Assembly: GCF_002843315.1 (NCBI RefSeq)
Contig: NZ_MVDD01000003.1
Span: 124,001-188,000, forward strand
DNA length: 64,000 bases
Reading direction: 5' to 3'
From: Labilibaculum filiforme
GTDB lineage: Bacteria; Bacteroidota; Bacteroidia; Bacteroidales; Marinifilaceae
This document shows, piece after piece, positions 36,093 through 46,285 of this stretch. How positions within the stretch are numbered: the first letter of the stretch is position 1; each line of letters starts with the position of its first letter. Both the position numbers and the translations under genes were made by a program. The notes beneath the pieces are model-generated. The model made no database searches. It was not told where the DNA came from and saw only the letters and a program-made list of their open reading frames with translations.

Positions 36093-37748
36093 ATGAACAT
36101 TTTAAAAAATAAAAAAAGACTACTAAAAATTGTCTTTACAGTAAGCCTGTTGGCAATTTCATTTCATTCTTTTTCGAAAACTAAAAAAGATAAAAACAAG
36201 CCAAATATTATTGTGGTATTTGCCGATGATATTAGTGCTCGAGAAATTCCCATATACGGATCGAGTGTTTGGAGCCCGCCCGAAGGAGGAAATACATCCG
36301 ATACCAACTACAGAGCAAAAACTCCAGTGATGGATAAAATGGCAAAGGATGGATGCTGGTTTTCTACAGCATGGGGCGCAACCGTATGTTCTCCTAGTCG
36401 TGCTATGATGATGACCGGCCGTTATGCTCATCTTCATAAATGGTGGCATAACGGAGATCTTGGAAGAGGCATCAACGAGAAAGGGAAAAAAGGAATTTGG
36501 CCGCTTTACGAAAGTTGCCCTCACACCATTGGTTTTGTTGCCAAAAAAGCTGGATATGCAACATATTGGGCTGGGAAAACACAAATGAAAGGTAGCGACG
36601 TTCGTCTATTTGGTTTTGATGAAGGTTGTTTAACTCCTGGAGAACAAGGTGCTGAAAAGAATCCTTATACCGATTTTGTGGTTAGTAATAAGGTCGTAAA
36701 TGGCAAAAAACTTTTAATTAATGAAGATACTGGAAAAGAAGTTAAATACTATGCTCAAACCGGTTGGTACTGGAAACCTCATATTCGTTTAATGAATCAT
36801 CCGGCAGCAAGCAATAGCTTGGAATGGTGGCCAAATACTGCCGAAACTCAAAACGATTTTGGCTTGAATACCTATGGTCCGGACGTAGAATTAGACTTTA
36901 TTTTTGATTTTATGGATAGAAAGAATAAGGAGGACAAGCCTTTCTTTATCTACCACACAAGTCACTTAGGACATGATGGATGGGATTTTTTTAATCCGGA
37001 AACCAAAAACAAATGGCCTGGCACACCAAAACTGGAATGGAAAAACGGTAAATATATTAGAACAACTCCGAATGTAACTGGAGATAATGGTGTTTACGAT
37101 ACCCATGGAACAGTTACTGAATCGGGAATTCATAATCAAATCAACTACCTTGACTACCAATTATGGCAATACATAAATAAGCTTAAAGAAATGCAAATTG
37201 AGGACAATACAATTTTAGTTTTTTGCGCTGATAATGGGACTAGTAAATATGGAAAAGGAAGTCAGGAATCACAAAAAGGCGTTCATGTCCCCTTAATTAT
37301 TTATGCTCCAGGTTTTGAGTTAACCAAACAAGGGAAACAGGATATCCTAGTAAATCTTTCGGATATATTACCAACCATTGCATCTATTACCGGAGTAAAA
37401 ATACCCGATGATTATGAAATTAATGGAGTTAGTTTATGGCCTTACCTTACTACTAACCAAACAGAACATCGGGAATGGATTTATGCCTACAAAAAAAACA
37501 AACAATTAATTCGAAATAATAAAGTTTTACATGATGGCGATGGGAAATGGTACGATGTTCGTGAATATCCTGACGATTTGATCAGCTTTCCGATTATTCC
37601 TAAAAATACATCTGCAAACAAATACAAAGTAGAACAAGAAAAATTGCAGAAAATTCTTCCTCAATTTGACTTACATGAGGCAGAACATGATGCTCCCAAG
37701 AATGCTAAGAACAAAATAATCAGTGATCTTGAATTGAATAAAAAATAA
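36093..37748 (+). CDS. S1-family sulfatase (CSPSRA), large insert type
   Basis: 551 aa with an N-terminal hydrophobic signal (IVFTVSLLAISFHSFS). C99 in TVCSPSRAMMMTGRY is the formylglycine site. VFADDISAREIPIYG and CADNGTSKYG give metal ligands; YWAGKTQMKG replaces the common GKWHLG, so the Lys is kept but the next His is not. Insertions around HKWWHNGDLGRG and GWYWKPHIRLMNHPA suggest a distinct substrate pocket. Subfamily not assigned. First gene of an operon with the BNR protein and a GH29 (gaps 64 and 19 bases), under a C6 tract. Confidence 0.9.
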   Translation: MNILKNKKRLLKIVFTVSLLAISFHSFSKTKKDKNKPNIIVVFADDISAREIPIYGSSVWSPPEGGNTSDTNYRAKTPVMDKMAKDGCWFSTAWGATVCSPSRAMMMTGRYAHLHKWWHNGDLGRGINEKGKKGIWPLYESCPHTIGFVAKKAGYATYWAGKTQMKGSDVRLFGFDEGCLTPGEQGAEKNPYTDFVVSNKVVNGKKLLINEDTGKEVKYYAQTGWYWKPHIRLMNHPAASNSLEWWPNTAETQNDFGLNTYGPDVELDFIFDFMDRKNKEDKPFFIYHTSHLGHDGWDFFNPETKNKWPGTPKLEWKNGKYIRTTPNVTGDNGVYDTHGTVTESGIHNQINYLDYQLWQYINKLKEMQIEDNTILVFCADNGTSKYGKGSQESQKGVHVPLIIYAPGFELTKQGKQDILVNLSDILPTIASITGVKIPDDYEINGVSLWPYLTTNQTEHREWIYAYKKNKQLIRNNKVLHDGDGKWYDVREYPDDLISFPIIPKNTSANKYKVEQEKLQKILPQFDLHEAEHDAPKNAKNKIISDLELNKK

Positions 37749-37812
37749 AATTAAAAAAACATAGGCAACTATCCTTAATTCCAGTTGTCTTCACTACTAA
37801 ACAAATAAATTT

Positions 37813-40704
37813 ATGAATTACATCCGCAGAACAATAATTATAAGCTTCCTGCTTTCTTTATCATTTGTAACAACGGCTCAACTTGATGAAGTCTATTTTA
37901 AAAAACTACAAACAGAAAAAGTGACCTCGAGTGATGAAGTAGAATGGACACAATTTGGTCCAGGCATGTCAGGATACTGTGAGGAATTTTGGTGTCATCC
38001 AACTGATGAAAATGTGATGTTTATGTCTCCAGACATGTATAATAGTTATGGTTCCTGGGACAATGGGAAATCATGGCAAACTATAAAAGATGTGGATGGT
38101 AATGGCAAAGACATGCGAAGAATTCAGTCCATCACCTTCTCGCATCAGAATGCTAAATTTGGATTGGCCATTGATGTACGTGGTCATTTATACAGAAGTT
38201 GGGATAAAGGGCGAAACTGGCAAAGGGATGCTTCTAAAGATTTTGGTGGAAAACATTCCGAATTAGCTGTTGATCCATCAAACGATAACAATTGGTATAT
38301 GGGAGGTGGTGATTTTTGGAATGTAAAAGCCAATCATCGCAGCAAAGACAATACTCTTGGTTACGTATACCCATATGCTGCCTACGGACATATTTATAAA
38401 AGTACCGACAAAGGTCATACTTGGCAGAAAAAAACTAATGGACTGCCATCAACACTTGATGTTGGTAAAATTATTGTTGATCCTACAAACTCTAATAATA
38501 TTCTTGCTGCAACCAATTCGGGTGTGTATAGAAGTACAGACCAAGGGGAAAACTGGACTTTAAGTGGTTCCGGATTACCTAACAATCTGCCTCGTGACAT
38601 GGATTATTATTATAATAAAAAGGACAATGAATTTGTGCTATACGTATTGGAACAAACTGTTTTTAAACCAAATGGAAATTCAATATCTTCGATAGGTGGA
38701 GTGTACAAAAGTACCGATCATGGAGCAAGTTGGACAAGTATAACTGGTAACCTGGCAATTGACTTAACACTGGTTACAAGTTACACTTCGCGTGATAAAT
38801 ATTATAAATCAGTTGCTTTTTGGTTGGGTATCACAAAAGAACAAGCCAAAACAAAATATCCAAACTACCCAAATAAAGCATTATCAGTTTTTAACCGGAT
38901 AAAAGTTAATCCTAATAATAAAGATGAAATTTACTTGAATCACAACGTAAAGCACGACATGGCGTTTGGTCCTGGAGACATCTGGAAAACTAGTAATGGA
39001 GGTTCAAAATGGATTGCAACTGCCCGAACAGGATCCTATTGGATTGATAACAAGGATAATAATTACTGGACAAATATCCGAAACAATCCTACTGACATGA
39101 ACACCACATTTGCTCACCTTCATCACCACATGACAGAACGGGAAGAAACCTGGGGAAACCGTTTCCTTGAAATCAACAGTAAAGGAGAAGTTTTTGCCTG
39201 TATTGAACAACAAGTTATGCGTTCGAACAACAATGGAGAAAGCTGGCAACAAGTAGATGATAACGAAACCAAGTCAGGAAGCAAAAATTGGATCGGCCGA
39301 GGAGATAGTAACCTTCCCGGACGCTACATGCTTTTAGAAACAGGTATCAAAGAAAGATACTTATTTTGCAGCGGTGAGCATGGTTTATGGGAATCTGGCT
39401 ATTTAGATGGATACCCTGATAAAATGGCTATCCCTGTTCATCAAATCGAAGGTCAAAATAATACAAATGGAGCTACTTCCATTGCGTCAGTAGCAGTCAA
39501 TCCAAAAAATCCGGATGAAATATACATCTTAATGTTCCGACAAGATCACAGAGGTCAGCTAAGAAAATCAACCAACGGTGGAAAAACCTGGCAAAATGTT
39601 TCGAAACCTGTAAATTGGAGTGCCGATGAATCTGGCGATATGATGTTTCAATACTCCTTACTGCTTGATTACAAGAACCCTAAGAATATTTATTTTTGTA
39701 TGCCCGAAAATGCAATCGCAGAAGTAAGCAGTAATAATGTTCCGAGCGCATTTAAAGATTTTGGTGTTTACCGAAGTCTTAACGGAGGTTCTTCTTTTAC
39801 GATTGAAAACACGGGTCTTCCAGCTAACTCTAGTGTCCGTAGAATTATTATGGATCCAACAACACCAACCACCTTATATGCTGCAGTAAACGAAAGTAAA
39901 ACAAAAGTAAAAGGTGGCTTATTTAAAACAACAGATCAGGGTAATCATTGGACAAAAATGACGATTCCAGGCGAAATACTATCTGTAAACAACGTATTTA
40001 TCGATAGAAACACTAAAAACATATTTATTTCGTGTGGTAGGTACGAAGGAACAATGGGCGAAGGTGGTGTGTGGAAAAGTACAGATAAAGGGAAAAACTG
40101 GACTAAAATATTTGAAATGCCATACATTTGGCAAACAGAAACGTCTCCTGTAAATTCGAAGATTATTACTGTAGTTGCAGCTCTTCCTCATGAAAACAAA
40201 GGAGCATCAATCTTTAACCCTGGTGCTTATCTTTCTTTAGACGGAGGCGATTCGTGGAAGAAAATTAATAATAACATAGGACAACCTGATGAAATCCCTG
40301 ATTTTAAACCAGATCCATATACCGAAGGGATTTATTGGTGCGCACTAAAAGGCAGTGGATGGTCTGTTGGATATAGTAAAAACATCACTGAAGGTTGGGC
40401 TAAAGAGAATCTTAAAAATGATGTTGTAGGAATTAACATCCTGGATTTGAACAACGAAAGCATTAAACTTTTCCCTAATCCGGTTAAAGACATCTGCAAT
40501 ATTGATATAAAACTTGATAACAAAAATGCCGATGTTCAAATTGATATAATTAATATGAATGCTCAATCCGTACTACATCTTCAAAAAAATACGTCAGAAA
40601 GAATTAGTTTCTCAACACAAAACTTAACCCCAGGTATGTATATCGTATCTATAAAGATGAATAATACTGAATATAGTAGACGATTCATGAAAATATCAGA
40701 ATAG
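37813..40704 (+). CDS. BNR/sortilin-type beta-propeller protein with T9SS C-terminal sorting domain
   Basis: 963 aa with a signal peptide (LSFVTTAQ). Asp-box/BNR motifs recur along the chain: YKSTDKGHTW, YRSTDQGENW, YKSTDHGASW, RKSTNGGKTW, WKSTDKGKNW. This indicates one or two seven- to ten-bladed propellers, as in GH74 xyloglucanases, sialidases and sortilin-like proteins. Residues about 885-963 form a type A T9SS sorting domain (IKLFPNPVKD, LTPGMYIVSI), so the protein should be secreted or attached to the cell surface. It is the only T9SS cargo seen here. An enzymatic role is possible but no catalytic set can be named; surface glycan binding is an alternative. Confidence 0.87.
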   Translation: MNYIRRTIIISFLLSLSFVTTAQLDEVYFKKLQTEKVTSSDEVEWTQFGPGMSGYCEEFWCHPTDENVMFMSPDMYNSYGSWDNGKSWQTIKDVDGNGKDMRRIQSITFSHQNAKFGLAIDVRGHLYRSWDKGRNWQRDASKDFGGKHSELAVDPSNDNNWYMGGGDFWNVKANHRSKDNTLGYVYPYAAYGHIYKSTDKGHTWQKKTNGLPSTLDVGKIIVDPTNSNNILAATNSGVYRSTDQGENWTLSGSGLPNNLPRDMDYYYNKKDNEFVLYVLEQTVFKPNGNSISSIGGVYKSTDHGASWTSITGNLAIDLTLVTSYTSRDKYYKSVAFWLGITKEQAKTKYPNYPNKALSVFNRIKVNPNNKDEIYLNHNVKHDMAFGPGDIWKTSNGGSKWIATARTGSYWIDNKDNNYWTNIRNNPTDMNTTFAHLHHHMTEREETWGNRFLEINSKGEVFACIEQQVMRSNNNGESWQQVDDNETKSGSKNWIGRGDSNLPGRYMLLETGIKERYLFCSGEHGLWESGYLDGYPDKMAIPVHQIEGQNNTNGATSIASVAVNPKNPDEIYILMFRQDHRGQLRKSTNGGKTWQNVSKPVNWSADESGDMMFQYSLLLDYKNPKNIYFCMPENAIAEVSSNNVPSAFKDFGVYRSLNGGSSFTIENTGLPANSSVRRIIMDPTTPTTLYAAVNESKTKVKGGLFKTTDQGNHWTKMTIPGEILSVNNVFIDRNTKNIFISCGRYEGTMGEGGVWKSTDKGKNWTKIFEMPYIWQTETSPVNSKIITVVAALPHENKGASIFNPGAYLSLDGGDSWKKINNNIGQPDEIPDFKPDPYTEGIYWCALKGSGWSVGYSKNITEGWAKENLKNDVVGINILDLNNESIKLFPNPVKDICNIDIKLDNKNADVQIDIINMNAQSVLHLQKNTSERISFSTQNLTPGMYIVSIKMNNTEYSRRFMKISE

Positions 40705-40723
40705 ACAAACTAAAAAAACTATT

Positions 40724-42244
40724 ATGAAGCACATTGAATACGCCATTATTTTTGCACTTTTTTTCTCCCTAAAAATAAGTAATGCACAAGAAAAATATAC
40801 CGCAGACTGGGAAAGTTTAAAAAAACACAAAGCAGCACCCGAATGGTTCGCCGATACTAAATTGGGCATCTATTTTCATTGGGGAGTTTATTCTGTTCCT
40901 GCAAAAGGTGGTGAGTGGTATCCTCGATGGATGTATGTTCCCGATCGCGAAAATCTTTGGGGAAGCGAAATATATGAAGAACACAAAGCAACTTATGGCG
41001 AAAATTTTGATTATCATGATTTTATTTCGATGTGGAAAGCTCCAAAATTTAATGCCAAAGAATGGGTAGACTTATTTGAAGGCATGGGAGCTAAATTTAT
41101 TGGTTCCATAGCAGAGCACCACGATGGATTTTCATTATGGAACAGCGAAATAAACGAATGGAACTCTGCAAATATGGGACCTCACATTGATGTGGTAAAA
41201 GCAATTGCTGAAGAAACCCAAAAGCGCGATTTAAAGTTTATGGCAACTTTTCATCATGGTTTTCACAACCTATTTTACCCAAAACCTGAAAATTCATTTT
41301 TGCGTCCGGTTAGTAAGTACAGTTTGGTTTACGACAATTGCGAAGTTCCGCAAGATGAAAAATATCGCAAACTTTATTGCAATATGGATTATGACGAAGC
41401 TCAAGACTTATGGTTAGCAAAATTAAATGAGGTAATAGAAACATATTGTCCTGATTATATTTGGATGGATTTCGGACAACGTTTTATCGATGAGAAGCAC
41501 CGCCAACAATTTTTAGCGAATTATTTTAATAAAGCTACCGAAACAAATAAAGAAGTAGTGGTTAACACAAAAGGCGATTTTTTTCCTGCCGAATTGGCTG
41601 TTGTTAATGTAGAACGTGCAACCATGGAGGACATCACTCCAAAGGTTTGGATTACCGATTTTATTTTGGGAAGTGCGTGGTGTTACGATAAAACAAAACG
41701 TACCGCTATTCATCCTGAAAAAGCAATTCGCATGCTGGCTGATGTGGTAAGTAAAAATGGAATTATGCTTTTATCGGCTGGACCCATGGCTGATGGAACC
41801 ATTCCAGAAGAACAAATTAAAGCAATGGAAGGTATTGGTGCTTGGATGAAATTATACGGCGAAGCCATTTACAAAACAAGACCATTTGTTACGTTTGGAG
41901 AAGGAACTACTGAATTAAAACGAGATCCTGAAGATGCATGGAACGAATATGGAGCCATTAAACAAGGTTTAAGTGAGCTAAATGCTCAAGATATTCGATA
42001 CACGCAAAAAGGAAAAATTGTTTATGCAATTCAATTAGGGTGGCCTGGAGCAAATAAGGAGACACTATTAACAAGCTTTGCAGACAAAGCAAAACATTTT
42101 AAAATTACATCCATTTCTGTTTTAGGAAGTACCGAAAAAATTGCTTGGAAAAGAACAAAACAAGGTTTAAAAGTAACATCGCCTAAACAAAAACCAATGC
42201 AAACAGATGCTGCTTTGGTTTATAAAATTGAAATCGAAAAGTAA
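40724..42244 (+). CDS. GH29 alpha-L-fucosidase/alpha-L-galactosidase-like enzyme
   Basis: 506 aa with a signal peptide ending near residue 22 (ISNAQ), so periplasmic rather than a lipoprotein. GH29 blocks: [33 protein letters not shown], and the nucleophile D249 in YIWMDFGQ. The usual W-F-D-N/G appears as W-M-D-F. A C-terminal beta-sandwich follows from about residue 390. It is the third gene of the sulfatase-BNR-GH29 operon and ends at a strong terminator. The substrate (alpha-L-fucose or alpha-L-galactose) cannot be decided from sequence alone. Confidence 0.92.
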   Translation: MKHIEYAIIFALFFSLKISNAQEKYTADWESLKKHKAAPEWFADTKLGIYFHWGVYSVPAKGGEWYPRWMYVPDRENLWGSEIYEEHKATYGENFDYHDFISMWKAPKFNAKEWVDLFEGMGAKFIGSIAEHHDGFSLWNSEINEWNSANMGPHIDVVKAIAEETQKRDLKFMATFHHGFHNLFYPKPENSFLRPVSKYSLVYDNCEVPQDEKYRKLYCNMDYDEAQDLWLAKLNEVIETYCPDYIWMDFGQRFIDEKHRQQFLANYFNKATETNKEVVVNTKGDFFPAELAVVNVERATMEDITPKVWITDFILGSAWCYDKTKRTAIHPEKAIRMLADVVSKNGIMLLSAGPMADGTIPEEQIKAMEGIGAWMKLYGEAIYKTRPFVTFGEGTTELKRDPEDAWNEYGAIKQGLSELNAQDIRYTQKGKIVYAIQLGWPGANKETLLTSFADKAKHFKITSISVLGSTEKIAWKRTKQGLKVTSPKQKPMQTDAALVYKIEIEK

Positions 42245-42255
42245 AAATTAATAGC

Positions 42256-42292
42256 AGAAGGGTTTTTCAATGACTGAAAAACCCTTCTTTTT
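42256..42292 (+). terminator. Intrinsic terminator after GH29
   Basis: AGAAGGGTTTTTCA (42256-42269) pairs perfectly with TGAAAAACCCTTCT (42275-42288), followed by a T-run. Confidence 0.9.
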
Positions 42293-42301
42293 GTAGATAC
42301 A

Positions 42302-42307
42302 CCCCCC
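42302..42307 (+). promoter_or_regulatory. C6 tract upstream of GH43/GH3 unit
   Basis: GATACACCCCCCATTTTC lies 88 bases before the ATG at 42396 and directly after the preceding terminator, so it is in a short true promoter region. Member of the recurring C-tract set. Confidence 0.45.
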
Positions 42308-42395
42308 ATTTTCAAATAATTCACGCCACTTGATCTAAATCACTACACCTATCTTTACAAAAGGATTCTATTTTAATAGTCCAACATTATAAGAA

Positions 42396-43718
42396 ATGAA
42401 CAGATACTTTACTTTTTTATCAGCAATCGCCTTGTTTTTAACTTTTACAAGTTGGGCACAAAATCCAATTGTTCCTGCTGGAATGTATATTGCCGATCCG
42501 GAAGCTCATGTCTGGCAAGATGGTAAAATCTACGTCTATGGCTCTCGAGACGAAAGTGATGACTTTTGGTGTTCATACAAACATCATGTTCTATTTTCGG
42601 ATAATTTACAAGATTGGAATGTGATCGAAAATTCATTTGCTTCGAAAGGAGAATTTGACCAGGTGGATTACCACGATCAACTACTATTTGCTCCTGATTG
42701 TGCCTATAAAAATGGGACTTACTATTTGTATTACTGTTCTCCGAAAACATTATGCGAAGGTGTCGCAAGAAGCAAATCTCCTTTAGGTCCATTCTCTGCG
42801 GGAAAAGAAATTATAGGTGCAAATCAAATTGATCCTGCTGTTTTGGTTGACGACGATGGACAAGCTTACTACTATTGGGGACAAGGAAAACCTAAAGTTG
42901 CTAAACTAAAAGCAAACATGACAGAAATTGACTCCTCAACGATAACTCTTCCTTTGGATGAAGCTGGAAACAAAGCCTTTCATGAAGGTTCATCTATCCG
43001 AAAAATTGGAGACTGGTACTATTTTGTTTGTGCCGATGATAGCAGAGAAAATCGTCCAACTTGTTTGGGATATGCTACTAGTAAAAATCCAATGGGACCA
43101 TTTGAATACAAGGGAGTTATCATCGATAATATTGGTTGTGATCCTGCGGTATGGAACAATCATGGTTCTATTGAAAAATTTAAAGATCAGTGGTATGTTT
43201 TTTACCATCGATCAACCCACAATTCTCAGAAATTCCGCAAAGCTTGTATCGAACCTATCAAAATCAATAAGGATGGAACAATTGATGAAGTAGAAATGAC
43301 AACGCAAGGTGCTGGAAAAGCATTAGCTGCAGGCGATTTAATGCAAGCAGAAAGAGCTTGTTTGTTATCTGGCAAAGTATTTATCGACGAAAGTAAATCC
43401 AACGACATTCCCAATGAAGAGTTAACAAATATTGCTGAAGGTGATTACGCTGTCTACAAATATTTGAACTTCGAAAAGCAACTAAAGAACTTTCGAATTA
43501 AAACGAATGTATCCAATAATGGCTTGGTGGAATTAAGATTGGATGAGCCTGACGGTACACTAATTGGAAGCTGTAACTTATCGAAAACAATGAATAAAAC
43601 AGCCTTTCAAATTTCGAACTGTGAAATAGAGTCAGTCAAAGGAAAGCATGCCTTATACTTAGTATTTAAAGGTGAAAACAATTCATTTTTTACCATCGAC
43701 TGGTTTCAATTCTATTAA
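42396..43718 (+). CDS. Glycoside hydrolase family 43 with C-terminal CBM6-like domain
   Basis: 440 aa with a signal peptide ending near residue 21 (FTSWAQ). GH43 acids: Asp in YIADPEAHVW, Asp in QIDPAVLVDDDG and Glu in FHEGSSIRK. C-terminal residues about 320-440 match a CBM6-type beta-sandwich (YKYLNFEKQLKNFRIK, VELRLDEPDGTLIG). It is related in build to the GH43 at 7030-8379 but clearly diverged. Typical activities are alpha-L-arabinofuranosidase, beta-xylosidase or exo-galactanase. It is followed after 64 bases by a GH3, with which it probably forms a two-gene unit. Confidence 0.9.
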   Translation: MNRYFTFLSAIALFLTFTSWAQNPIVPAGMYIADPEAHVWQDGKIYVYGSRDESDDFWCSYKHHVLFSDNLQDWNVIENSFASKGEFDQVDYHDQLLFAPDCAYKNGTYYLYYCSPKTLCEGVARSKSPLGPFSAGKEIIGANQIDPAVLVDDDGQAYYYWGQGKPKVAKLKANMTEIDSSTITLPLDEAGNKAFHEGSSIRKIGDWYYFVCADDSRENRPTCLGYATSKNPMGPFEYKGVIIDNIGCDPAVWNNHGSIEKFKDQWYVFYHRSTHNSQKFRKACIEPIKINKDGTIDEVEMTTQGAGKALAAGDLMQAERACLLSGKVFIDESKSNDIPNEELTNIAEGDYAVYKYLNFEKQLKNFRIKTNVSNNGLVELRLDEPDGTLIGSCNLSKTMNKTAFQISNCEIESVKGKHALYLVFKGENNSFFTIDWFQFY

Positions 43719-43782
43719 AATTGAAAACTTCCTTTAAGCCAATAAAAATAGGAAAATCTAAATTGTAAAAACTAAATAAATA

Positions 43783-46167
43783 ATGAAGAAACTCAAACAA
43801 TCTTTACTCTCTCGTGCATCTTTTGTACTGATTTGCCTTAGTAGCATTTTAGGATGCCAAAGCGAAGCAGTTCAGGAAAAAGGAATGCAATCTTTTTCAA
43901 ACGCAGAACTTGAAGCGAAAGCTTTAGCAATAATGAGTCAAATGACTTTGGATGAAAAACTAGCTCAGATAGAGGGAATTCGTCCAAATGATTTAATGAT
44001 TGATGGCAAATTATCTCTTGAAAAATGTAGAGAAATCATTCCTCATGGCATTGGACACTTTTGCCAATTCTCATCGTCTTTGACCAAGAGTCCGGAAGAA
44101 TTAAGAGATTTTGTTCGCGAGATTCAGAATTATTTAATGACAGAAACCAGAACTAAAATTCCAGCTATTTTTCATGAAGAAGCCATCACTGGATTTGCGA
44201 CTCAGGGAGCAACAACTTTCCCTCAACAAATTGGTATGGGCTGTTCCTGGAATGAAGCTCAAATCACCAAAAATTCAGCTTCTACAAGACGAAATATGAG
44301 AGCTGCAGGTGCAACTTACGCCCTTTCTCCTATGCTTGACCTTAGTCGCACTGCTCATTGGGAACGAATTGAGGAAAGTTATGGTGAGGATGCCTATTTG
44401 ACTTCTGCTTTAGGATTAGCCTTTGTAAACGGATTACAAGGTGAAGACATTCGCAATGGTGTTGCAGCTACCACGAAACACTTTGCAGGATACGGAACAC
44501 AAAACAATAATCCTAAGGAATTTTACGAAGAATATTTAATGCCACACGAAGTGGTAATTAAAAAAGGAAACGTAAAAAGTGTAATGCCATCGTACGGCAG
44601 ATTTAAAGGAGAAGCGGTAGTGACTAGCAAAGAAATGCTAAGAACAATTTTACGAGAAAAACTAGGTTTTGATGGCCTTGTTGTGAGCGATTACGGTGCG
44701 GTAAACCTTACCTATTCGGGTCACAAATTGGCATCTTCAGCAAAGGAAGCTGCAGTTATGGCTTTAAATGCAGGTACCGATATTGAACTTGCAAAACCAA
44801 TCGCGTTTCCGTATTTGCCAGAAGCTTTAAAAGAAGGATTGATTAATCAGGCAACAATTGATGATGCTGTAAAACGCTCCTTAATCATGAAAGCTCGTTT
44901 GGGCTTATTGGATGAAAATCCTGCAATTGGAGTCGATGGAGAATTGGATTTTGATCCTCCTGCAAATCGTAAGTTGGCATACGAATCTGCTTGTCAATCG
45001 ATCGTTTTACTAAAAAATGATGGTATTCTGCCTCTTAAAAGCGATGTGAAAAAGATTGCTTTGGTTGGACCCAATGCAGCAACTGTTCATGGTTTATTGG
45101 GCGATTACACCTATCAATCGATGATTTCGTTTTGGTGGAGTAAAGAATTTGATCCTAACAACCCTAAATTAATCAGCTTAAGCGAAGGATTACACAATGC
45201 TCTTGGAAAAGACGTAAACATTGAACATGAACGCGGTTGCGATTGGAGTGCTCCTTTAGAATCTGTGATTAAAAAAGACGGATTGGGTGATAGTCGTTTG
45301 GCTAAAGTGAAGATGCTTACAATTAAAGATGTACCTCAGCCAGATCTTGCAAATGCGATTAAAATCTCGAAAGAAAGTGATGTGATTATCGCCGTTATGG
45401 GAGAAAATATTTACTTGTGTGGCGAAGGACGCGAAAGAAAAGGAATTCGTTTACCAGGCGAACAAGAAGCTTTTGTAAAGAAATTAATCGCTACCGGAAA
45501 ACCTGTTATTCTGGTAATGTACGGTGGACGTCCGCAAGTTGTTAATGAACTAGAAAAAGGTTGTGCTGCCATTGTTCAAGGATGGTTCCCTGGAGAAGAA
45601 GGTGGACAAGCAATTGCTGATATTATGACTGGCAAGGTTAATCCATCTGCAAAATTGTGTATTACTTACCCTAAATCGGAAGATAAAAAAGAAGTGAATT
45701 ACAAGAATGGATACGTTCATGATCAACCTCAATATCCTTTCGGTTATGGTTTGTCGTACACAAATTACACGTATAGTGATTTGAAAATGAATGCTAGCGC
45801 TAAAATTACTGATGAGCGTTTTGAAATTGCTTTTAAAGTAAAAAATACAGGAGAAAAAGATGGAACTGAGATTGTTCAGTTATATGTTTCTCCAAAGGAT
45901 GAAAATTCGGATATGAAGCCGATTCAATTGAAAGGTTTTCAGCGTGTAGACTTAAAAGCTGGAGAAGAAAAAGCAGTGAAATTCCTGGTATCTCCTGAAC
46001 AATTGGTTCAATACATCGATGAGCAATGGATTGTTGAATCTGGAAAATATGAGTTTAAAGTGGCTGCATCATGTACTGATATCCGCTTAAGCGAAACAAT
46101 TGAGCTAAAAGGCGATGCCAAAATTTTAGAGAATGGACGCTCGGTATTTTTCTCTAAAAATCAATAA
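43783..46167 (+). CDS. GH3 beta-glycosidase lipoprotein
   Basis: 794 aa with a lipoprotein signal (LICLSSILGCQS). GH3 N-terminal TIM barrel (about 45-395) with the nucleophile D303 in LVVSDYGAV and substrate-binding ATTKHFAGYG; the (alpha/beta)6 sandwich follows (about 400-665; MGENIYLCGEGRERKGI), then a fibronectin III-like domain (690-790). Such three-part GH3 enzymes are mostly beta-glucosidases or beta-xylosidases. Its partner GH43 hints at xylose- or arabinose-containing side chains rather than the galactan backbone. A bidirectional terminator follows. Confidence 0.93.
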   Translation: MKKLKQSLLSRASFVLICLSSILGCQSEAVQEKGMQSFSNAELEAKALAIMSQMTLDEKLAQIEGIRPNDLMIDGKLSLEKCREIIPHGIGHFCQFSSSLTKSPEELRDFVREIQNYLMTETRTKIPAIFHEEAITGFATQGATTFPQQIGMGCSWNEAQITKNSASTRRNMRAAGATYALSPMLDLSRTAHWERIEESYGEDAYLTSALGLAFVNGLQGEDIRNGVAATTKHFAGYGTQNNNPKEFYEEYLMPHEVVIKKGNVKSVMPSYGRFKGEAVVTSKEMLRTILREKLGFDGLVVSDYGAVNLTYSGHKLASSAKEAAVMALNAGTDIELAKPIAFPYLPEALKEGLINQATIDDAVKRSLIMKARLGLLDENPAIGVDGELDFDPPANRKLAYESACQSIVLLKNDGILPLKSDVKKIALVGPNAATVHGLLGDYTYQSMISFWWSKEFDPNNPKLISLSEGLHNALGKDVNIEHERGCDWSAPLESVIKKDGLGDSRLAKVKMLTIKDVPQPDLANAIKISKESDVIIAVMGENIYLCGEGRERKGIRLPGEQEAFVKKLIATGKPVILVMYGGRPQVVNELEKGCAAIVQGWFPGEEGGQAIADIMTGKVNPSAKLCITYPKSEDKKEVNYKNGYVHDQPQYPFGYGLSYTNYTYSDLKMNASAKITDERFEIAFKVKNTGEKDGTEIVQLYVSPKDENSDMKPIQLKGFQRVDLKAGEEKAVKFLVSPEQLVQYIDEQWIVESGKYEFKVAASCTDIRLSETIELKGDAKILENGRSVFFSKNQ

Positions 46168-46196
46168 AGAATAAACCAAAAGCCATTTTTTAATAC

Positions 46197-46233
46197 AAAA
46201 CCCAGAATGTGTACCATCACAATTCTGGGTTTT
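46197..46233. terminator. Bidirectional intrinsic terminator
   Basis: AAAACCCAGAAT (46197-46208) pairs with ATTCTGGGTTTT (46222-46233), with GTG/CAC possible inside. It lies between the converging GH3 and GH29 genes. Confidence 0.85.
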
Positions 46234-46285
46234 CTTTTTGCTGATTTTATTACTGTGGTAGTAGTCTCTCAATAAATAATTGAGT

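Noticed and set aside
35911-36096. 61-codon frame before the sulfatase at 36093
   Set aside because: It overlaps the sulfatase start, contains the C-tract and has no signal peptide or domain; better read as promoter DNA.
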